Below are positions 48,595 to 59,152 of a DNA stretch of 64,000 bases, piece after piece (positions within the stretch are counted from its first letter, which is position 1; each line of letters opens with the position of its first letter). The stretch comes from Megalopta genalis (Eukaryota; Arthropoda; Insecta; Hymenoptera; Halictidae): assembly GCF_051020955.1 (NCBI RefSeq), contig NC_135015.1, forward strand, positions 10,613,616 through 10,677,615, in the 5' to 3' direction. A program made the position numbers and the translations under genes. A model generated the notes under the pieces. It ran no database searches. It was not told the origin of the DNA and saw nothing but the letters and a program-made list of their open reading frames with translations.

Positions 48595-48721
48595 GAGTAA
48601 ATTCTCCCTAATTGACCCTCAGCTTGGAAAATCCGCAAGTCTCGAATAATCATATCTCTTCTTCCGAAATTGTCCATTTTTTTTGTGTACAAGCTGAGGG
48701 TAAATTGGGGAGAATTTACTG
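48595..48721. mobile_element. Short mariner/Tc1-type foldback MITE
   Basis: 127 bp flanked by TA on both sides. The ends are inverted repeats of 32 bp (GAGTAAATTCTCCCTAATTG on the left, CAGTAAATTCTCCCCAATTT on the right in reverse complement), 29 of 32 matching. TA flanks suggest a Tc1/mariner/pogo target. No coding capacity. The left interior holds AAAATCCGCAAGTCTC, a weak relative of the dispersed motif. Confidence 0.8.
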
Positions 48722-51700
48722 TATTCAGTAATAGCTGTGCTGTATATTTGATAATAATATGTATTCCGTGTAATATATAGAGTGTCCCATTTGAATTAAC
48801 GCACTTAATCATCTCCAGAATTATAGATCGTTTAAAAAAACGTGTCAAATGAAACTTACCCTGTGTACACAGCACAGTTGTTACTGAATACAATGATTTC
48901 ACACAAAATAGGATAAACTTAACACGAAATAAAAACATATAAGAACATGCAAATATACACACTACAAATTTAATTTATTATATTGAAATCTTGTACACTG
49001 GACGTATGCGAAAATTTATACAAAATTATGGAGAAGAGGAAGGAATTGAGTCATCGATCCTACTTTTATTGAATTTGAATTGAAAAATCAAATTGTGTTC
49101 GCTGTAGCATTCGTTCGTTGTTGGATACCCCACCGTAGTTCATGATTGTGCATAACTACAGAGTAATAGCGAAAAATGAAAAAAAAATCACCCGATGTAT
49201 TCTGTAAACAATAAGATTAGAAGCCCGAGTAATTCGGACGCAGGGATTAAGAGGAACGGTGAAGGGGTATTAGCGCTTCGAAGGGTGCCAAAATTCAGAG
49301 GAATAAAGGGTTCGCTGCATGTATCTGCCAAGGAAAGAAGGGAAAGAGAGAACGCTGATGTATGTACAGGGTGTCTTGAAAAATGAGTAAAAGAAACAAA
49401 TAACGTGTCAAAATTATTCGATTCTGATCTTTGCTTCTGCGATTATTAAAATGCTTTCGTTCAAGCACTTATACGCGATTGCGTTCAATCTTGTCATTAT
49501 TATACAGGACTAGCGTGTTAACGGAGGTCGCAAGATCACTATTCTTGGAAACAGACTCGACGGAGGAAATAATATGACACAGTAGAACTTCGATTATTCA
49601 AACTTGCAACCGAAATTCTTTATAATCCGAATACATTGTATATGCAAATACATAGATCGATCTAATGCGATGCAAATAGAACACTACTTGTTATACAAAT
49701 CAGGTTTAACGTAGCACAGGAATTAATTTCTTGCGCTGCGATTTCTTTCACACATACGTTGATTAACACTTCTTCGTCGTTAATATTTTCAATGATGATA
49801 GGACAATTTTTGTTGCTTGTATATCTTCGTTTACTTTTATCCCTAGATTTTGAGAACAAAAGAATCAAATTTTATCTTGATTTAGTAGAAATGAATAACA
49901 TTCATATTCAGCAGACCATCGCTAGACTGTGGACCTTTATGCGAAACAGAAATTTTGTTATACAATTCTGCGAAACAGAAGTTAAAGAAAATTCTATTTC
50001 TTTTTTTTAATAGTTTCGGTAAATGAAAAACAAAGTGAAAATATCTTTAAATTATTTTGACGCCTTCACTGATCCGTATTTCGCCATTTCAACCATAAAC
50101 GGATAAAACCTAATTATTGTTAATCCTATCGATCTCTAGAAATGACTAACGCGCGTGTCACCATTTTTATCGCAATGTGAACATGAACAAAGAAATTGAT
50201 TCAATCGTTTCTGAAGAGAGAGCTTACATAATTTCAACAATTTGAAAATGAAAAATGCGAGATCGGCCATTTTAACCGGCATGGCAGCTTCAGTGTTATG
50301 CCTGAAATCTTTACAACGAGTATAATTCTTTTGTTATAGCGCAAGCGATTTAATGATTTATTCTGTTATCCGAACCGTATTTGTTTCTCATGTACAGAAT
50401 ATGTACTTCGTTTATCTGTTCCGTGTTGGAATCGTCGCACAATTGCTTGTACCATCCGTGCCGAGGCACCCTGTATGATTAGGTTTAACGATCACGTTCG
50501 TGGTTCCTCGCGCGCCCGACGTTCCTTCCGATCGAATGTGACTCGATCGAACAACGGTTAACGTATCTCGTTGCGAAGTTATCGAACACCGCAGATAAAC
50601 GCGGGGGATCCGAGGGCGCGGCCTTCCAAAAATAAACAAGCTCGAGGACGTCGCGACAGATCTGCGCGAAGAAAGAATATCGTTATTCCGTGTGGATTAT
50701 GGCCTGCATCTCGCGGGTAAACATGTAGTTAAAGATTGCACGCGTCTTCACACGTGTTGGCATTTGCGATGACGGATGTACGGCGACTCATGCTGTCGGT
50801 GCCCATAACTTGTACTTGCCGAGGTGCACTCGTTTGCAGTTATATTTTTTCCTCTCCGAGCTTCATGTGGCAACCAGCCAAGTCTCGGTGAATTCCGAGT
50901 TCTTATCTGTTTGTGGAATAACAGAGCAAACTGACAGGCTTTTCAGACGAGAGAGAATGCGAACCATATTTAACCTCTTGACTGCAGATCGCCGAGAAAC
51001 GAGACGCATGCTCAGCTTGGCAGAAAAGTGGCCATAATTGGTTCGGTTACAAGGGAAGCCGGAGAGATGATTGCCAATTTTAATACAACGGTGGCAGAAA
51101 ATGCTTGCTATCAAAATATATCAGACGCATCTTCGTTTCCTTTGATGCTCGCGTTGCGGAGGGTGGAAACAGCCCTTGCGGTTGAGGTCGAGAAACATAT
51201 TTTCTATGCAGTTCAAACAGAATTCATCTCGTTGCGTATACTGAATTCTTTTTTATTCTATATAATAAATTAACAAACACGTACGTACGTTTACTAGAAA
51301 CGGTATAGACGCATTTCTATCCGAACTTTCGCCAAAGTCTTTCGCAACTGTTTACATTGTAACCCACCACGTGTTTGACTTTATGGTGCACTATATTTTA
51401 CGGTTCCGCTGCAACAGATGCGGTGCATGTCAGGTCTATCTCCAGGTGGAATCGTTCATGGCAGTACACTCCCCCTACCACTTGTAACAGAACCAAAGAT
51501 CGCTCTCTGTCTCTTCGGCAATGAAACGAAGGGGCCACGCGATGAAAGTAGCGGAAGGGGGCGGGCCGATACAATTACAAAACAAATGATTATAACAGTA
51601 TCATTTTCACGTCGTGCGTTTGTGTTGACACAATTAGAAGGAGCCTCGACATGTTATTGTCTTCATAGAAGCGACGACAGGTCGGGGCCAGTCATGTTTG

Positions 51701-52763
51701 AGCGCTCCGTAACGCGAATGAAAGGCTACGTTTCGGAGCAACACTTACGCCATAGATCATGGTCATTTCTATTTGCGCATACACTTTAGCAGAATTTTTA
51801 CCAGCTAATTGAACAAATTTCTATGATAGAAGCAGAGTCGAATACAAGATTAGTGCAAAACGAACGAACGTGTACCCATTAATCTGTCTTCCCGAAGGGA
51901 ATACTCGGAAGACTCGTGGTCCATAAATTCCGTGAAACTGGAGAACAGTTCGTCGACTTCGAAGTCACTGATAACGGCTAGCTACTAATTGCGCAACGAG
52001 ATAATTACTCGACTAGAGTTAGCACAGCAGGCCCGATTAAGCCTGAAGAAAATCGAATAATTTTAATGACCCCGACACCCCGGCACATTCAACCATCGCA
52101 TCGTTGGGCGCGCGCACGCATGGTGTACTGTGTAAACAACGGAAAAGGACGGAAACGATTGGTCAATCCCCGAGATCCGTTACGGAGCATTTACTTCTGG
52201 CACGATGTTGTTGTTTACAATGTCGACCGAACCAGCCAGCATTTCGTTAAAGCCAGACCCCTCGCAGTTTATTCGAACCCCCCTCCCCACCCACGATTCA
52301 CCATTTGCTTCCTTAACTGTCCGTCCTTGTTCCCGTGGTTCGCTCCCAGTTGCCTGTATCTTCTTCACTTTCTGCCTTTCACACACACACACTGGCGCTA
52401 CTACCATCGAACGGCGGGCCACTAAAACTTCAAACATTCGAGACGCACACTGTACACTGTACACGCTGCCACATCAAAAATCGCAGAAATAAGGATTCGC
52501 CGTTCACAGCAGCCACGGTAACTTCGTAAAATCGAAGCAATCGATTTGGGACGGGGGCTGAAAAGTTAACACGTTAAGCGCCGACATTAACCCCACCAAT
52601 CCCCCGCAATATCGAAGTGATTTGATTAATGGTACCGAAATTAGAAAGTTCAAATTTCCTATAGGGTAGTGGTGCCGGTTACCGTGGGGTGGCCAACTTT
52701 ATATTTACCGATTATAATACGTTTGAAATTTTGTAAGTCACAGGTAAACAAAATATGCACGTA
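48722..52763. other. Gene-free region between MITE and piggyBac element
   Basis: No coding exon recognised. GC-richer patches at about 50400-51060 and 51400-52450 generate antisense and sense frames of 75-123 codons without domains. A possible single pogo-like end (CAGTAGAACTTCGATTATTC) begins at 49580, but no partner end was found. Confidence 0.45.
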
Positions 52764-53456
52764 TTAACACGTTGACTGCCGCGTCACCCGTATTCGGGTG
52801 ACAGCAAAAGTTCTCATCAGGCCACGTCATCCGTAATTCGGGTGACGCTGATTTGACTACTTACAAAGGATTTCCGAAAATATTTCGACAAATATTCTAC
52901 ATGAGGTAATGAAACGATTGAATTCTTATAAAAATGGTTTATTAAAAAGATTATTCGCAGTGTATAACATTAAAACATTCTCTGCAAAGTTGAGGTTGAT
53001 CAGGACAGCTTGGACAAAAAGTTGTTGGTTTTTTCAGATTTGCTCGTGCCTCTGATCGGTCCATTTCGTATCTTTTATTTGAGCTTTTATTTGAATTGTA
53101 GCTTCCTCAGTATCATCAACATTTCTTTCTTCTTCCATGACCAATTCTTGTAAAATCCCGTCAATAGTATCTTCATAACATTCATTATCACTAAGATTGT
53201 ATTTATCAGTATTCGAATCAGAATCTGACGATGTAATTCTATTATGCTTCTCCTTCCGGGCAATCCGATCTCTTTTCATTATTGAAAAAAAATAAGGGCA
53301 GAGATTTTAAGTTATACCATTCGGTACTCGGCAAAGATTCCAACTGTTCATGCAGGAACAGAAACAGACATGAATTAACAGCGCACGCTTCCTATAGCGG
53401 CACGGGTGGCCTGTAGGAGATTTTGTTGTAAATACGCGTGGCAGTCAACGTGTTAA
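52764..53456 (-). mobile_element. Internally deleted piggyBac-like element
   Basis: Bounded by TTAA at 52764-52767 and 53453-53456. The ends are matching inverted repeats: TTAACACGTTGACTGCCGCG on the left, TTAACACGTTGACTGCCACG on the right in reverse complement. Two subterminal hairpins follow the left end: GTCACCCG-TATT-CGGGTGAC, and a second imperfect copy (GTCATCCG...CGGGTGAC) about 40 bp further in. On the minus strand it keeps an acidic transposase N-terminus (53037-53279) and the C-terminal cysteine-rich finger (52951-53039). The catalytic DDD core is absent, so it cannot move by itself. Confidence 0.88.
52951..53279 (-). pseudogene. piggyBac transposase remnant (N- and C-terminal parts only)
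   Basis: Starting at 53279 is an open frame of about 81 codons with an acidic, serine-rich stretch (SSDSDSNTD, then LSDNECYEDTIDGILQEL), typical of the N-terminus of piggyBac transposases. It stops at about 53034. From about 53039 in a different frame comes a CPSCPDQPQLCRECF finger followed by NVIHCE and a stop at 52951, matching the C-terminal CxxC...CxxCF...H domain that binds the element ends. The roughly 400 residues of catalytic domain between them are missing, and the frame changes at the junction. Read as a deletion derivative rather than an active gene. Confidence 0.85.
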
Positions 53457-56037
53457 TATGCACACATTAAATTCTTTTATTGTCGAAGAAAAAAATTTCA
53501 TACGTCTTATATTGATTTCGTCTTGTCGATATGTTCTGATTGCTTCTTCATTATCAAACTACGAATATTTTTCACCAAAGTTCTACTTAATCGACAGAAA
53601 CGATTTTCGTTCTCCGCGACGAGTGCACGTGTCTTAAACGAAGGGCTTACAGGATGAATACATCGCACGTAGCGCGATTTACGGTGTTTAGCCGAACGAA
53701 TTTTCGCAACAATGAATTCCGCGCTAATCTGTATGCTAATGGGAATGTTTTGCTCGGTTTCCGCGAGTTGCTCGTGAAAGCAGGCGGCGACGGAACTTCT
53801 CGTGCACGCGTCTGAAATGTAACGTTTCCGGTAGCCAGGTGCAATACGTTCCATCGATAGGCGCGGCCTATCAAATAGTTGAAATTCTCTGAATCGAGTA
53901 ACCGTGCTTTTCAATCGATTTCCTGCCTGTGACCGAGGCGTCTTGGCGATCGCTAGAAATCTGCGAGAATCGGTAAATATCGGGAAGAAAGAAATCGGAC
54001 TGGGTCTCAAAATCACCTCGTAGTTCGAGAACACCGAGATTTTTCAACACCTCGAGCAGCTGAACAACGCGTTTTGGGACTCGTTTATAAAATCCAGATA
54101 ATCTCGAATCACGAGATACTTTCGGGAACCCGGCCCGACTCTACCCGATATTGTCGGGTCTCGCATACCTCTAGCGGTTGTTGGCGTGCGTACACCTGTC
54201 TGCGTGCAACCCGGCACCGTCGACCATGGGATTGGCACACGAGACGTGGTCTTTCGTGTAAAGCCCGATATCCACCAGCCATGGTTCGTGGGACATTGAT
54301 GGTCGGCTAACGATCGTGGCCGGTACTGTGCACGTGGATCACTTCTGGTCGGATAAGTTTAAAAAGATCCCTGTCTGAGCGCGGCCATGCATTCGGCCAA
54401 ACCTGGCCATAAAATATCTGAAGAACTAACCAGGCAAGAATTGAAAAGATTTTGAAACTACGCGCAATGTAGTTCACGCGGTGCTAATAATTGGCAGATA
54501 TTTGCGTAGAATCATATTTGATTATGTTAATTGACTCTAGGACGGTTAAGGTATTGGAAGGTTAAATTAAGCTCTGCTTAAGGGAGGGTCATTTTGTATC
54601 CATGTACGAAAAACTGCTATAAATATTTTTTTTCTGTTCGCGGTATATTTATTTATAGAATACTGTTAAATAATACATTTGGGTGACTGCAAAGATAGAA
54701 TATCGAAAATTTATAAAAGAACATTATTAGTCGAAAAATGCATGTTTCATATTCTCTGGTCATTTTTTATCTTCCCTCAATCCTTTTCCTGGGGTTAAAA
54801 GAATCGAGTGATGAATATTTCGAAATTCATTTCGAGAAAAAGAAGAGTGCAGATGCACGTTGTGCAAGCATTGACGTACTAATGTAAATCGAACTGCTCG
54901 ACGTCTAGAGTTTCATGAACAATGCGAAATTGTTCTCCGAAATTCCGGTTGTATAAGATTTACTTATTGTATGAATTATTTACGGTTGATGATAGAAAAC
55001 TTTTTGTCCGAATTCTCGCAGTTTGTCTGGAATAATTGGAGTACACCCGTCCTCCACTGAAGTAAACCATTGTTTGCTGCGTTACGGATGGTCGTTGATT
55101 GACATTCGCGTTTTCCAAACGCGCTAGTGGGAGTTAGGTTTAACGAAGCTCGAGCCTGGGACAGGCTCTGAGTGAGAGCTCCGTAACGCTCGCCTCGCGT
55201 GTAATAGCTTACCAAAACAAGAAAGTGGTTTACCGAACCGTTGAATAACATGACACACATCGGCGTAATTCGATTTTACTTTTCAACCATTCACGGGAAA
55301 ACGAAGCGATACCCGGCAAAGAAAATCTCGAAATTCTAGCGGCAGCCAGTTCGTTCTTGCTCTGAACACTATCAATTGTTGAGTTCATACGAGTCCTATC
55401 CTAATAGAGAATGATGTTTACACAACACAGAATGATGTGTACACAAACACAGAATGACGCGTATACAACAATTTGAGTATGCAAAAATATTTATATTATC
55501 CGTCAAATGGTACTGAAAATCGTATAACCGAATGTCTCGAAAGTGATCGAAATCAAGCGATGTGGAATGACAAAGAAATTGTATTCGAATAATTAATGGA
55601 AAATCTCAGGAAGATGGAACTCCATTTATTTAAAAAGCACGGAGATTGGATTTTGCATAAGTATTAAGTAAATTCCGATCGTGGTTTAATATTACAAGGT
55701 TCAACTCGTTAATTTAGAAATGAATTCGCAAGCCAATTAACTCTTTACATATCAGTGCTCCCAAACGGGAATAAAACTTTTGTCATTTCCCGTACATCCT
55801 TATATTCTTCATTTCCGTTCATTTTGTAGGAGAGTTTTAATATCGAGTTAAACGCTCAAAAATTGTAATAATATTCTTGCCTTAATCAGTCAACTGTCGC
55901 AGTCACATTGAAAAGTCTGTAATTTGTTGTAATTATACGTTTGATTTTCTTCGTATTTTGTTGAATTACGACACTTTTCTAAAATATATAATTTAGTAAA
56001 GAATATCAAAGTATATATCCTTCTCAACCAATTACAT

Positions 56038-56123
56038 AGCTGTTTTTGACTCGTATATATACTCGTCGTGAAGAAATGTCAACATTTTGTGTTATCACGA
56101 TTATATACTCGTCAAAAACAGCT
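56038..56123. repeat. 86-bp inverted repeat with 13-bp perfect arms
   Basis: AGCTGTTTTTGAC at 56038-56050 and its exact reverse complement at 56111-56123. Both arms continue inward with variants of an ACTCGTATATA word. Possibly a tiny MITE or a regulatory hairpin. Confidence 0.7.
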
Positions 56124-56800
56124 GTCTGATTAACACACGATGACCAACAAATAAGACACAAACATTTCTAAAAATTTGTATAAATTCAACCACCAACGAT
56201 CAATGTTAATGAGAGGAGCGTGTATTTAAAATTTGCTAGTTTCGTGGAACGTAAGCGCAAAACCAGTGAAAGAGACGAAGCAACATTAAAAGTCCGTTAA
56301 TCCGTCCGATTGAAAGCGCACCGCCGCGTCGCGGGCAAGATTTTCAAAACCGAAAACTCTGCGTAACCGGCGCCGTGTTTTCGTTCTCCCCGCAGCGAAT
56401 TCATAAGAATGCGGTCGAAATTGCGAATTCTTCTCCCTCGTGTATTTTATTTTCTCTCCGATGTAACGAGAGAGCCCCCGTGAAATACTGTTCAGTGAAC
56501 TTTCCCCAAAGCTCGCCGGTCCGCTCCGTTCTTCCGCTCTGTTCCGGTTCCGTTGCTTGTTTTCGGACTCGGTTTTCGACCCCATTCAACCATGCACGAA
56601 CGCGATTCTTGCTCGACTTGTCCACGCGAATTATTCGCCGGTTCAATTTTACGGGAGAATTACGCACGGCTAACGCACGGCGAACACGAGGCTGCGTTTA
56701 TGCCGCATTTGCGATAAATGGTAATAGAAATACGCTATATTTACGTTTACGTTGATGTAGGGGGTTTATATTTCTCGAAGATAACAATTCTTCGATAGAA

Positions 56801-56819
56801 TCTCTCTCTCTCTCTCTCT
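56801..56819 (+). repeat. (TC)n microsatellite
   Basis: Nine to ten TC units. Confidence 0.95.
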
Positions 56820-57011
56820 TATCTTTGCGAAACCTCGACGAAAAATCTGAAATCGTACTGTCATAGTGCTCTACATCTACTCTATCGTAAACTTAGCCTA
56901 ATTTCACCAGATCAGCAGATTAACATGGAAATATGGCTTGGCAATCGGCGACGCGCACCTGATCGCTTCGATATCACGACGCTGGTGTATTATTAAGTGA
57001 TTTCGTTAGTA

Positions 57012-57216
57012 CTGTAGAACCTCGATTATCTGGCCCTCCAATATCAGGATCATCCGTTATTTAAATACTTTTTATCTGCTATCAGCTCGATCAAAGGCGA
57101 ATCACATACAAAACGATTTATTCTAGAAATCAATAAAGCTGACGTCTGACACTTCTCTCTCATCTAAGTAACTGTTCTATGTTACACTGCTTAATCGGAC
57201 AATCAAGATTCTACTG
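57012..57216. mobile_element. pogo-like MITE, 205 bp
   Basis: Flanked by TA on both sides. The left end reads CTGTAGAACCTCGATTATCT, the right end in reverse complement CAGTAGAATCTTGATTGTCC. Ends of the type CAGTAGAACCTCGATTATCCG with TA targets are, from memory, typical of pogo/Tigger-like elements of insects. No transposase inside. Confidence 0.75.
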
Positions 57217-57611
57217 TATCTGTTTTTATTTCGCCGCAAACGTTTTATCGAAGTTAAGTTGATACACAAATCTTTATCGTCCGGACCCACTGAAGGCTTC
57301 TTTTTTTCTGTTTGGGATAGTGTACAGTAATTCTTCGCTTTACACACGTCCCATTTGATTCAGCGATTCTTGTTGTGTCGTGGATCGTTTTTTAAGAACG
57401 AAGGAAAATTTGTTTTGTCCGACAGATTTATGAACAGAATTATGAGGAAATTTGGGACAGTATGTTTTCTTGCGTAATCAAAATAATTCGTGGATCTTTT
57501 TGGAAAATGTAAATGTTCCGAGGCAATTATAAGAAACAACGTAAAAATGAAGAACTCTTTCGTTTCTTCTAACGTTTCCACAGTTTTTGTACTTCCATTC
57601 AATTCTCTCAC

Positions 57612-57640
57612 GAATGTATAAAATCCGCAGTCTAATTACT
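57612..57640 (+). repeat. Copy of the CCGCAGTCTAAT dispersed motif
   Basis: Reads AATGTATAAAATCCGCAGTC then TAATTAC, ending just before a TTAA at 57643. Confidence 0.75.
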
Positions 57641-57642
57641 GT

Positions 57643-57856
57643 TTAACCCTGCGACTACCTGTATACAGGTTGCTCAGATTTGAAACTTAATTGTGTTACC
57701 CTAATCTAACATATCTTCTTCGCTTGACTAGTATTCGCAGAACAGTTTGAAAACGTAATTGATGTCATATAATTCGACCTTTCAATTTTGGATTGTTTAA
57801 ATAAAATACTTTAATCTCATGAGATTTTCGAGATTGTACGGCGGACGATGCGTTAA
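57643..57856. mobile_element. Possible second TTAA-type MITE
   Basis: TTAA at 57643-57646 is followed by CCCTGCGACT and the palindrome ACCTGTATACAGGT (57657-57670), the same layout of TTAA, ~12 bp, hairpin seen in the piggyBac-like element and the laccase B MITE. The candidate right end in reverse complement reads TTAACGCATCGTCCGCC; only 7 of 13 positions after TTAA agree, so the right boundary is weak. Confidence 0.35.
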
Positions 57857-57879
57857 AATATGTCTTGAACTATACAATC

Positions 57880-57915
57880 TTTATTTTGCATACAGATCCG
57901 CAGTCCAATAATTAT
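57880..57915 (+). repeat. Copy of the CCGCAGTCTAAT dispersed motif
   Basis: Reads TTTTGCATACAGATCCGCAG then TCCAATAATTA. Confidence 0.75.
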
Positions 57916-58490
57916 ATACTTGTAATGGAAAATTGTTTTCCGTTTATTCAAATGAATTCAAAGTGAATTAAAACTTCAAATTGCTCGGAACGCACGGTTC
58001 TGAAGGGGCTGTGGAAACACGGTGATGACCGGAGGAGTCGTAGCACTTGATAATGGTTCGAGGGACTGATAATGGAGTCGTAGCCAAGAATCTTGAATTT
58101 TCCGTTGCGTCATCGCGGTACGCAAAGCGATGGGATCGGGTTTAGTCACGCGAGCCTTGTTGCGTGGTCCCATTGATCGGTGAAAATAACGTTGCCAGTT
58201 GATTTCTGACACGATTCCCGGTTCTCTCGGCAATCGGTTTCCCGCAGTTCATTGCACCGTTTCTTTGTCGACGTTAAATATTTGCGCGCACCGTTTTCGT
58301 TTCTTATTCGAGCATCTCGCGCGACTTTTAGTACGCGCTGCCTCTCTCGCGAGCTACCTGTTCAGGTAAAATTTCGTCGACATAACAGGGAACGAGCAGG
58401 AACGCCTCTTGCAGGGAATTATGTGGTCACTGGAATGAATAGTAATTTCCGCAAGCTTTTAATCGACCGAAACAGAATGTAAATCCACGG

Positions 58491-59152
58491 CAGAGTTGGG
58501 CGAAAAGTAATCTGCTTAATGATTAATAAGGATCGATTATGGTTAACGTGAAACCGTGTTAGTTATTAATGATTACGATTGCCAAGTAATCGAGTAATCA
58601 TGATTAATGAATAAATTATGTAATCGAAGCACATGTTATCGTTGGCCACGATTAAAACTGTAATCGTTGATCATGTAATGATTACTTTTGTTGATTATAT
58701 TTAACTGATAAATTTGCTATTATGATAGTTAATAATAATTCATGACTTAATGGAAAACTTTCTTTTTATCTCGGAACCAATTTCAAGCGATGAGAGAAGA
58801 TAAATTAAACATTCGATTAGATTGCTGATCTTCGAGCAAAATTAAACTTGTGTAACTCGATTGTGAGGAACCGAAATCATATACAAACGTATTTGTTCTT
58901 TTAATAATTTTAACAAATTAAAAAGCAGGTAACAATACTGTTGGAAAATGTTTCCGACAAGTTTGCTGTTTGGTACTTTTTCTAGATATTTTTGTCATAA
59001 ATACGTAAAGTCCGCAGTCTAATGATTACAGATTTCCAAATGTATTTATTTTAGTGATGATTAATGGAAATTCTAGTAACGAATAACCGTGATTACTTGT
59101 CGCGATCGATTACAAAAGTGATCGCAAAATAATGAATCGCTGCCCAACTCTG
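58491..59152. mobile_element. hAT-like non-autonomous element, 662 bp
   Basis: Left end CAGAGTTGGGCGAAAAGTAA; right end in reverse complement CAGAGTTGGGCAGCGATTCA. The flanking 8-mers ATCCACGG (58483-58490) and ATCTACAG (59153-59160) match at 6 of 8, the expected 8-bp target duplication of hAT elements. The interior repeats GATTAAT/TAATCG words many times in both orientations and encodes nothing recognisable. A copy of the dispersed motif lies inside. Confidence 0.82.
58990..59028 (+). repeat. Copy of the CCGCAGTCTAAT dispersed motif, inside the hAT element
   Basis: Reads TTTTGTCATAAATACGTAAA then GTCCGCAGTCTAATGATTA. Its location within 58491-59152 could mean it is part of the element or was inserted with it. 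Confidence 0.7.

Larger units (their letters stand above)
53457..57011. other. Gene-free region after the piggyBac remnant
   Basis: No coding exon recognised. A GC-rich segment at about 53600-54340 includes the hairpin ACCCGA-TATTG-TCGGGT (54143-54159). Another GC-rich patch covers about 56280-56710. The 175-codon minus-strand frame at 53507-54034 has no recognisable domain. A (TC)n run lies at 56801-56819. Confidence 0.45.

Noticed and set aside
49580..49610. pogo-like end CAGTAGAACTTCGATTATTC
   Set aside because: Only one end found and no TA immediately before it, so no element can be bounded.
53507..54034. 175-codon minus-strand open frame
   Set aside because: No recognised motif, Arg/Ser-rich from GC-rich DNA; no splice or family support.
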